Source: Pseudomonadales bacterium (lineage in GTDB: Bacteria; Pseudomonadota; Gammaproteobacteria; Pseudomonadales; Moraxellaceae). From it: 13,083 nucleotides of DNA. Below the pieces are notes generated by a model. The model did no database searches. It worked only from the letters and a program-made list of their open reading frames with translations, and was not told the origin of the DNA. The stretch is from NCBI GenBank assembly GCA_013043915.1, contig JABEVH010000008.1, forward strand, positions 1-13,083, given 5' to 3'. Positions 7,717 to 13,083 of this stretch are shown here, one piece after another; within the stretch, counting starts at the first letter, position 1, and each line of letters starts with the position of its first letter. Both the position numbers and the translations under genes were made by a program.

Positions 7717-8025
7717 GTGAAAATTAAATTCCAGTGCATGTTGCTAGCCGCGCCTATGGTGATGTCCTCGTTGACCGGGTTTGCCTATGAGGGTAGTCAA
7801 TATGCAGGAGAAGCAAAAATTACGTTAGAGCAGGCTGAAGCTATTGCGATGAAATCATATCCTGGAACTATCGTTGAGATTGAATTAGAGCATAAGCTGG
7901 GTGGAAGTGGATTGCGCTACTCATTCGATATTCGTGCTCACCACAATACTCAAGAGCTGGCCGTTGACGCAAAAACGGGCGCTATACTAAAGAATAGCCG
8001 CGAATCTAAAAATGATGATGATTGA
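7717..8025 (+). CDS. Small periplasmic PepSY-domain protein
   Basis: A 102-residue protein beginning at GTG. Residues 1-23 (MKIKF, hydrophobic core, LTGFA) are a signal peptide, and the mature part is essentially one PepSY domain: ITLEQAEAIAMKSYPG at about 36-50, a beta segment ending YSFDIRAH near 85, and LAVDAKTGAIL near 83-93. The tail is charged and ends in three Asp. PepSY domains are known as protease-inhibitory or regulatory modules and are often encoded beside two-component systems and cytochrome b561 genes; the precise role is unknown. It follows the cytochrome by 45 bases and is probably cotranscribed. No clear terminator hairpin was found after it. Confidence 0.88.
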   Translation: MKIKFQCMLLAAPMVMSSLTGFAYEGSQYAGEAKITLEQAEAIAMKSYPGTIVEIELEHKLGGSGLRYSFDIRAHHNTQELAVDAKTGAILKNSRESKNDDD

Positions 8026-8295
8026 TTTTTTATTCGGATAGTAGTCATTTGATTCTGTAGGGGAAAAATCTCTAGAGTTTTATGGGTACGGAGGTGTTTT
8101 TGCAATGCACAGGGAAACACGGGTATCGGCGGAAGCGGTATGGGCTGTTTCGTGTTGACTAAGATTAGCCGGGTAGATCAGGTGAAATGCTGGGACTGAT
8201 CGCGGGGTAACGTGCGGGAGGAGATAGGTTTAAGGGTTGGCAGCTCGCTGTTTACTGAGCTAAGGTACATGCATAAATTTTGCGTAAGGTCAGGC
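8026..8295. other. Gene-poor stretch before the second two-component system
   Basis: This interval marks a change from AT-rich to more GC-rich DNA. It contains a perfect eight-base palindrome, CTCTAGAG, at 8070-8077, flanked by A and T runs, and a 17-codon open frame at 8105-8158 preceded by GGAGG ten bases away; neither is convincing as a gene. The kinase frame can be extended upstream to GTG 8212, but that extension has no family support. A promoter for the kinase/regulator pair should lie here, but I could not pick a good -35/-10 pair. Confidence 0.45.
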
Positions 8296-9675
8296 ATGTC
8301 CATCAGTCAACGGCTTTTTGTTTCTCTTGTTTCCATGCTCTTGCCAGCCGTAGCATTGTTGCTGGTGGCGGTGCAGTATTCCATGCAGAGCGATATTGGC
8401 CACTATTGGGCTGAAGCTGATAAGGACCAGTTGGAAGCAGCGCTCCCGGTGGTGGCTTCTTTTTATGAACAGGATGAGGGGTGGGGTAGAGTCCTGAGGA
8501 TGATGCGACCTCCACCACCAGGCATGATGCCCTTACCAGAGGGTATGCCAAGGTTTCCCCCGGAAATTATGGGATTAATGCCCAGGTTGACCTTGTTGGA
8601 TGCCCAAGGTCATGTCCTACTGGGGCATATGCCCAGGCATGAGGGGCTGAACTGGTTGCGCCAGCCAATACGGGCGCATGACCAAGTGGTGGGCTGGCTT
8701 CTTTTACGTCCACAACCGCCAATACCCGCTACGTCAGTAGGCTTATACCTGAAGCATCAGCGCATGCATCTGTTGCTGCTAGGGATGCTAACGCTGTTGC
8801 TCAGTGCCTGGGTTGCCTGGCGTATTGCCCGTCATTTTATGACGCCTGTGCATGCCTTGCAGGTGGGACATCATGCCTTGAAGCAGGGACAGCTGGATCT
8901 GCGATTACCGGTGGATCCCAAGCACGAGTTGCATCAGTTATTGATGGATTTTAATTCTCTGGCTGAAACCTTGCAGAAAAATGAAGTGCAGCGTCGTAGT
9001 TATGTTGCCGATATTGCTCATGAATTGCGAACCCCGCTGGCTGTTTTGCGCGCACAGCTGGAAGCGGTGCAGGACGGAGTTAGTGATTTTGATGATCGTA
9101 TGTTGGGGTTGTTGCATGAGCAGGTGTTGCAGCTGACGCATCTTGTCGCAGATTTGCAGGAATTGGCCATGGCTGATGCCGGTGCACAACATTACAACCG
9201 AACCCAGGTAGCTGTTGATGATCTTTTGCGTGAAACCGGGGAGAGTTTCACCGAAGCGTTGCAGGAGCGACAGATTACGGTGCAAATGCAACTCGGGCTG
9301 TCAGGGGTTCAAATGTGGCTGGATGCGCAAAAAATGCAACAGGTTATCGCCAATATTTTGAGCAATTGTCGGCGCTATACGGAGACACAAGGACAGCTGC
9401 GTATGATCTCCCGACGTCTGCCTCAAGGAGTCCGTCTGGTCATAGAGGATTCCGGGCCAGGTGTACCACCATGGGCCTTGCCGCGTCTTTTTGATCGTTT
9501 TTTTCGGTTAGAAAAATCCAGGGCACGTGTTGCTGGAGGCACAGGTTTGGGCTTGTCCATCTGCAAAGCCGTGGTTGAGGCTCAAGGCGGTACCATACGT
9601 GCGGAAACTTCTACCTTGGGAGGGCTGGCTATTATCATGGAGTTTGACACGACGATGCAGCACAAAACTCTATGA
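8296..9675 (+). CDS. baeS: Sensor histidine kinase, BaeS-like
   Basis: A 459-residue inner-membrane sensor kinase. Membrane segments are at about 5-27 and 157-176. The periplasmic loop between them carries an unusual Met/Pro-rich stretch at 69-95, with seven Met in 27 residues. A HAMP linker follows, then the H box with His242 (YVADIAHELRTPLAVLR), very close to the E. coli BaeS sequence, followed by QLEAVQDGV as in BaeS. The N box (Asn353 to Asn357), DSGPG at 385-389 and GGTGLGL at 414-420 are intact. Start: GTG 8212 and ATG 8269 are in frame, but ATG 8296 has AAGG six bases upstream and places the first membrane segment as in the family. It shares an ATGA overlap with the regulator. BaeS responds to envelope stress and toxic compounds; the ligand here is unknown. 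Confidence 0.88.
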   Translation: MSISQRLFVSLVSMLLPAVALLLVAVQYSMQSDIGHYWAEADKDQLEAALPVVASFYEQDEGWGRVLRMMRPPPPGMMPLPEGMPRFPPEIMGLMPRLTLLDAQGHVLLGHMPRHEGLNWLRQPIRAHDQVVGWLLLRPQPPIPATSVGLYLKHQRMHLLLLGMLTLLLSAWVAWRIARHFMTPVHALQVGHHALKQGQLDLRLPVDPKHELHQLLMDFNSLAETLQKNEVQRRSYVADIAHELRTPLAVLRAQLEAVQDGVSDFDDRMLGLLHEQVLQLTHLVADLQELAMADAGAQHYNRTQVAVDDLLRETGESFTEALQERQITVQMQLGLSGVQMWLDAQKMQQVIANILSNCRRYTETQGQLRMISRRLPQGVRLVIEDSGPGVPPWALPRLFDRFFRLEKSRARVAGGTGLGLSICKAVVEAQGGTIRAETSTLGGLAIIMEFDTTMQHKTL

Positions 9676-10406
9676 GATCCCATGACATGGCGCATCAGGG
9701 CTGGGTCTTGGTGGTGGAAGATGAACCTGGGCTGGCTGAGGTAGTAGGCCGTTATCTGGTTCAGGCTGGTTTGCGCTATGAGCATGTGGAGGATGGTCGC
9801 GAGGTGATGCCACGACTTATGCAGGATTTACCTGATCTAGTCTTACTGGATCTGATGCTGCCCGGGCGTGATGGTCTGGATCTCTGTCGGGAAATACGCC
9901 AGATGTCTTCGGTGCCCATCATTATGATGACCGCACGCAGTGATGAAATCGATCGACTGCTTGGATTGGAGCTGGGAGCGGATGATTATATCTGCAAGCC
10001 GTTTAGTCCGCGTGAACTGGTGGCGAGGGTTAAGGCGGTTTTGCGGCGCACACAACATCATCTCCAGCCTGTTATTAAGGCAGATTTACCCCATCAGGAT
10101 GAGCACATGGTCGTAGGTCCACTGATGCTGGATAGTGCTCAGTTTCGTGTTGAGGTCCAGGGGCAAGTTCTTGATTTGACACCGAGAGAATTTCAGTTGC
10201 TCAAGGTGCTCATGCGACATCCGGGACGTGTCTTCACCCGGGCACAATTGCTCGACTTGGTCTGTCATGATGAGTTGGATGTCAGTGATCGTCTGGTTGA
10301 CAGCCACGTTAAGAACTTGCGCAAGAAGCTGAGCAGAGTATGGCCAGAAGCTGAACTTGTGCAGGCTGTCTATGGCATGGGATACCGTTTGCAACTACCC
10401 GTGTAA
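9672..10406 (+). CDS. baeR: OmpR-family response regulator, BaeR-like
   Basis: A 244-residue response regulator. The receiver domain has Glu16-Asp17-Glu18, phospho-acceptor Asp60 (LLDLMLPGRDGL), Thr87 and Lys109. The segment running from EIDRLLGLE to DDYICKPFSPRE matches E. coli BaeR almost residue for residue in memory, including the unusual ICKP, which supports the subfamily call. A winged-helix domain follows, with LTPREFQLLKVL, VDSHVKNLRKKL and VYGMGYRL. The ATG overlaps the kinase stop as ATGA, so the start at 9672 is favoured over Met6 at 9687. In enterobacteria BaeR activates drug-efflux and envelope genes; here a BaeR-box-like sequence lies just downstream of the gene, ahead of a biosynthetic operon, which may be a target. 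Confidence 0.88.
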   Translation: MRSHDMAHQGWVLVVEDEPGLAEVVGRYLVQAGLRYEHVEDGREVMPRLMQDLPDLVLLDLMLPGRDGLDLCREIRQMSSVPIIMMTARSDEIDRLLGLELGADDYICKPFSPRELVARVKAVLRRTQHHLQPVIKADLPHQDEHMVVGPLMLDSAQFRVEVQGQVLDLTPREFQLLKVLMRHPGRVFTRAQLLDLVCHDELDVSDRLVDSHVKNLRKKLSRVWPEAELVQAVYGMGYRLQLPV

Positions 10407-10427
10407 CGTAAGCGCTACCAACTTCTT

Positions 10428-10445
10428 TTTTTCTCCATCATGTCT
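10428..10445 (+). promoter_or_regulatory. BaeR-box-like sequence before the PqqD operon
   Basis: The published E. coli BaeR box, recalled as TTTTTCTCCATDATTGGC, is matched here at 13 of 18 positions: the first 11 are identical, the degenerate D is a C, AT follows, and the last four differ. It is 62 bases upstream of the PqqD-like start codon and 21 bases after the BaeR-like stop. A weak -35 (TTGATG, 10463-10468) with a poor -10 (GATTTA, 10486-10491) follows at 17-base spacing, which would fit activation by an upstream-bound regulator. Confidence 0.45.
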
Positions 10446-10492
10446 GCCTTCTCTCTCCTTCCTTGATGGTTACCTTGTGACTGTCGATTTAC

Positions 10493-10500
10493 AGAAGGAG
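10493..10500 (+). promoter_or_regulatory. Strong ribosome binding site of the PqqD-like gene
   Basis: AGAAGGAG stands seven bases before ATG 10508, the best-formed site in the right half of the window. The next two genes of the operon start inside their neighbours' stop codons and probably depend on this initiation. Confidence 0.8.
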
Positions 10501-10507
10501 TTTAGTC

Positions 10508-10792
10508 ATGAGTCAAATAATAGCCGAGTCTTGCAAGATACATCGCCAGTTGCGCGATCAGGGTAGGTTGGCACAACTTGCCGTTAGCGACAGTGGTTTC
10601 CTGTTTGATGCCAACAGCGGACAGAGTTATGCCCTGAATACCAGCGCTAGCTGGTTATTGCGTGAGCTTATCCGAGAAGAAGATACCGATGAGATTGTGC
10701 AGCATCTGGCGCAGTATTTTGATCTGGACGCGAGCCGCGCAAGCCTGACTGTTGATCATTTTTTAGAACAACTGGCGAGGTACCTGCTATGA
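10508..10792 (+). CDS. PqqD-like small protein
   Basis: A 94-residue soluble protein of the PqqD fold. After a short N-terminal helix it reads LAVSDSGFLFDANSGQSYALN at about 22-43 (the paired beta strands of the family), then a helix with LLRELI, and DEIVQHLAQYFDLD leading to FLEQLARYLL. This GFLFD...G.SY.LN pattern is closest to the small stand-alone PqqD-type proteins found outside PQQ operons. PqqD domains bind leader peptides or carry substrates for modifying enzymes. No radical SAM gene and no precursor peptide are visible in the window, so a classical RiPP role is not shown. Its stop overlaps the next start as ATGA, so it is tied to the ATP-grasp enzyme, which it may deliver substrate to or regulate (inference). 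Confidence 0.82.
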   Translation: MSQIIAESCKIHRQLRDQGRLAQLAVSDSGFLFDANSGQSYALNTSASWLLRELIREEDTDEIVQHLAQYFDLDASRASLTVDHFLEQLARYLL

Positions 10793-11895
10793 AAAGCTGG
10801 CATGAATTAAATGTGGCTATTACGGGTATGAATAATCGTCCTGACAATCCGGGACCGGGTTATGCCATTGCCAGGTGTTTGCATGAGCTGCCGCAGTTCA
10901 GGGGGCGCATCATCGGATTGGGTTATGACGCACTTGATGGCGGCTTGTTTCACCGGGATGTCTGTCATGCAGGCTACCTGTTGCCTTACCCCAGTGGAGG
11001 AGAGGAGCCTCTCTTGGCTCGTCTGCTTGCCATCCATGAAGAACAGCCTTTTGATGTACTGATTCCCGCCCTTGATAGCGAATTGTTAGCCATGTCACGG
11101 TTGCAAGGTCGGTTGGCAACGCACGGCATACAGATGCTTCTGCCTTCGGCAACCCAGATTGCGGCTCGCTCAAAAGATCATTTGCCAGAGTTATGCGAGC
11201 AAGCAGGTGTTCAGACGCCTCCAGTGCGTACGGTCAGCAGTGCGACGCAGTTTCATGCATCAGGCCTGGAGGACTGGGGCTATCCCTTGGTCGTCAAAGG
11301 AGTTTTTTACGATGCGCAGGTAGTTCATCAGCGCGCTGATGCTATGGCCGCATTTTCTCGTATCAGCGCACAGTGGGGACTACCCGTCCTGGTTCAACCC
11401 TGGATTGAGGGGGTCGAATTCAATCTGGCAGGTGTCGGAGATGGGTTGGGCGGCCTTTATGCTGCTGTCATGATGCGCAAACAGGCTGTTACTGAAAAAG
11501 GTAAAGCCTGGGCAGGTATGAGTGTGTCATGCCCTCCTTTGCTGGAGGCTGCGCAATGTCTGGTCAAGAACCTGCAATGGCGAGGTCCTCTGGAAGTTGA
11601 AATGTTGCGTGATCGAGAAGGGCAATTCCATCTGATTGAGATTAACCCACGTTTTCCAGCGTGGATCTATTTGAGTGAGGGGTGTGGCCTGAACCTGCCA
11701 CAAGTGCTGTTGCGTTCGTTGGCGGGCAATTTGCCGGCTAAGTTACCGCAAGCACGTGCAGGGCATCTATTTATACGTTATGCCGAGGAACTGGTGATTT
11801 CTCTGGAGGACTACGAATCCATGGTCATGCGTGGCAGCAGTACGCATGCACAAGACTTAATGCTCAGCCTATGTGAACAGGAGGTTGCATCATGA
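10789..11895 (+). CDS. ATP-grasp family ligase, CarB/biotin carboxylase-like
   Basis: A 368-residue enzyme expected to activate a carboxylate with ATP and join it to an amine or similar nucleophile. The N-terminal Rossmann-like pre-ATP-grasp domain starts NVAITGMNNRP and includes LIPALDSELLA near 91-101. The central part has RSKD (128-130), Lys170 in YPLVVKG and the hinge VQPWIEGVEFN near 202-212. Metal and ATP ligands are Glu271 in GPLEVEML and Glu284/Asn286/Arg288 in LIEINPRFPAW. The C-terminal portion after about residue 310 is short and unassigned. It overlaps both neighbours by ATGA. All visible catalytic residues are intact, so it is probably active. The substrate is unknown; the operon context suggests an amino acid or amine. 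Confidence 0.87.
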   Translation: MKSWHELNVAITGMNNRPDNPGPGYAIARCLHELPQFRGRIIGLGYDALDGGLFHRDVCHAGYLLPYPSGGEEPLLARLLAIHEEQPFDVLIPALDSELLAMSRLQGRLATHGIQMLLPSATQIAARSKDHLPELCEQAGVQTPPVRTVSSATQFHASGLEDWGYPLVVKGVFYDAQVVHQRADAMAAFSRISAQWGLPVLVQPWIEGVEFNLAGVGDGLGGLYAAVMMRKQAVTEKGKAWAGMSVSCPPLLEAAQCLVKNLQWRGPLEVEMLRDREGQFHLIEINPRFPAWIYLSEGCGLNLPQVLLRSLAGNLPAKLPQARAGHLFIRYAEELVISLEDYESMVMRGSSTHAQDLMLSLCEQEVAS

Positions 11896-13083
11896 ATGCA
11901 GCAAGTTTTCCCTTTGAAACGCCCATGATACGTCCACATCGGCTAGGCTTGATCAACAAGTTTGGTCGACAAACCATGCAACAGAACCTGCGCACTGAAG
12001 TTTTTGATGTGCCGGTAGAACGTTTGATACAGCGTTATGGCTCACCCCTGTTTGTTACCAGTGAACAAAGGCTACGCGACAATATTCGAAACCTGATAAG
12101 CAGCTTTCGCCGATATTATCCGGAGGTTATACACGGGTGGTCTTACAAAACCAATTACAACCCAGCAGTCTGCAATATTTTGCATCAGGAAGGGTCATGG
12201 GCAGAGGTGGTCTCTGCTCATGAGTATGAACGTGCACGGTCGCTCGGAGTGCCTGGCTCAAGAATTTTATTTAATGGCCCCGCCAAGCAGGCCGGTATCC
12301 TACAGCGAGCGATTGAAGAGGGAGCACATCTGCATGTTGATCATGGCGATGAATTACGGTTGATTGAGAGCTTAGCCGCTGCGGCAGGCAAAGTCGTTGC
12401 GTTGACCCTGCGCTTGAATCTTGCGACTGGCTACAGTGAGCCGTGGAGTCGATTTGGTTTTAATCTTGAATCAGGACAGGCAAGGGAAGCTGCGCATTTT
12501 ATTGCGCAAAGCCCACATCTACAGCTGACGGGTCTGCATTGTCACATCGGTACTTACATTCTTGAGCCGCGCGCTTACGCCGTTCAGGTGGAAAAAATGT
12601 GTGCATTTATGGATGCCATGGAGGAAGAAACCAAGTGTCATATCCAGAGTCTGGATATAGGTGGTGGGTTACCTTCATGTAATGCCTTACAAGGGGTTTA
12701 TCTGCCTCCCGAGCAGAGCGTACCTGATCTTGACAGGTATGCATCCCTGATCGGTGAGACGCTAATGCGATGTACGGCTCAGCGGCTGGAGCGCGGCAGG
12801 GCCAGGCCATGCCTGATCTTGGAATCAGGCCGGGCTGTGGTGGATGATGCGCAGCAGTTGATTACTAGCGTACTGGGGTGCAAGCGCCTGGCAGATGGAC
12901 GTCGCGGCGTGGTCATGGACGCCGGGGTAAATCTCTTGTTTACAGCCTACTGGTACAACCATGCCGTGCATCTGGGTAGGCCGGTGCCAGGGCCTGAGGA
13001 AGACACCGCCTTGCTGGGGCCTCTTTGCATGAATATCGATGTGTTGCGCCAAAGCATCAGCTTGCCACCGGTACAGCCAGGAG
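11892..13083 (+). CDS. Fold-type III PLP-dependent decarboxylase (3' partial)
   Basis: The gene continues past the right edge; 397 complete codons are visible. It is an alanine-racemase-fold, PLP-dependent decarboxylase of the diaminopimelate/ornithine decarboxylase superfamily. The PLP lysine is Lys86 in WSYKTNY, against the usual YAVKAN. Other landmarks are HCHIGT at 216-221, DIGGG at 255-259 (phosphate binding), ESGRAV at 311-316 where most relatives have EPGR, and GPLC with Cys379 followed by NID (381-383), the catalytic segment contributed across the dimer. It starts inside the ATP-grasp stop (ATGA). An N-terminal extension of about 35 residues precedes the conserved domain. Diaminopimelate, lysine, ornithine, serine-like or unusual amino acids are possible substrates; the specificity helix cannot be read with confidence, so no substrate is assigned. 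Confidence 0.88.
   Translation, partial: MNAASFPFETPMIRPHRLGLINKFGRQTMQQNLRTEVFDVPVERLIQRYGSPLFVTSEQRLRDNIRNLISSFRRYYPEVIHGWSYKTNYNPAVCNILHQEGSWAEVVSAHEYERARSLGVPGSRILFNGPAKQAGILQRAIEEGAHLHVDHGDELRLIESLAAAAGKVVALTLRLNLATGYSEPWSRFGFNLESGQAREAAHFIAQSPHLQLTGLHCHIGTYILEPRAYAVQVEKMCAFMDAMEEETKCHIQSLDIGGGLPSCNALQGVYLPPEQSVPDLDRYASLIGETLMRCTAQRLERGRARPCLILESGRAVVDDAQQLITSVLGCKRLADGRRGVVMDAGVNLLFTAYWYNHAVHLGRPVPGPEEDTALLGPLCMNIDVLRQSISLPPVQPG

Noticed and set aside
8212..8295. Upstream extension of the BaeS-like kinase from GTG 8212
   Set aside because: The added 28 residues have no family counterpart and the GTG has no ribosome binding site; ATG 8296 fits the position of the first membrane segment.
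10440..10466. Eight-codon frame as a possible RiPP precursor before the PqqD-like gene
   Set aside because: Far too short, no ribosome binding site, and no leader/core features.
10807..11173. Minus-strand frames inside the ATP-grasp gene
   Set aside because: Shadows of the coding frame on the opposite strand; the plus-strand protein has intact ATP-grasp motifs.

Overview
The window reads as chromosomal DNA of a Gram-negative bacterium, most likely a gammaproteobacterium. It holds a family I.1 secreted lipase with its inner-membrane foldase, a TonB-dependent outer-membrane receptor, a PmrAB/QseBC-like and a BaeSR-like two-component system, and a PepSY/cytochrome b561 pair. The exact genus cannot be read from the sequence. 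No rRNA, tRNA, CRISPR array or complete insertion sequence was seen.

Layout. Positions 1-352 hold no recognisable gene. Positions 359-2444 are a lipase and its dedicated chaperone, overlapping by 11 bases. A long hairpin (2518-2562) separates them from a convergent TonB-dependent receptor (2570-4744, minus strand). A divergent intergenic region (4745-4987) leads into an AT-rich module on the plus strand: response regulator, sensor kinase, cytochrome b561, and a small periplasmic PepSY protein (4988-8025). A 270-base gene-poor stretch follows. Next comes a GC-richer BaeSR-like pair in the order kinase, regulator (8296-10406), and then a tightly coupled operon of a PqqD-like protein, an ATP-grasp ligase and a fold-type III PLP-dependent decarboxylase (10508 to beyond the window end).

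How the parts work together. The lipase and foldase form a classic secretion pair. The first two-component system appears to control itself and the b561/PepSY genes: two 18-base elements that differ at only three positions, both close to the PmrA-box pattern YTTAAK-N5-YTTAAK, lie upstream of the regulator and directly upstream of the cytochrome gene. The kinase has an acidic periplasmic loop with an ExxE motif, which in PmrB is linked to ferric iron sensing, and a TonB receptor is transcribed divergently from the first element. An iron- or redox-linked envelope response is therefore a reasonable inference.

The second system is closest to BaeSR, with a Met/Pro-rich sensor loop. A sequence resembling the enterobacterial BaeR box lies between it and the PqqD operon, suggesting that operon is a target. 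The PqqD/ATP-grasp/decarboxylase operon is the least familiar part: the enzymes imply activation of a carboxylate, formation of an amide-type bond and an amino-acid decarboxylation, with a possible peptide-binding partner, but the product cannot be named from this window.
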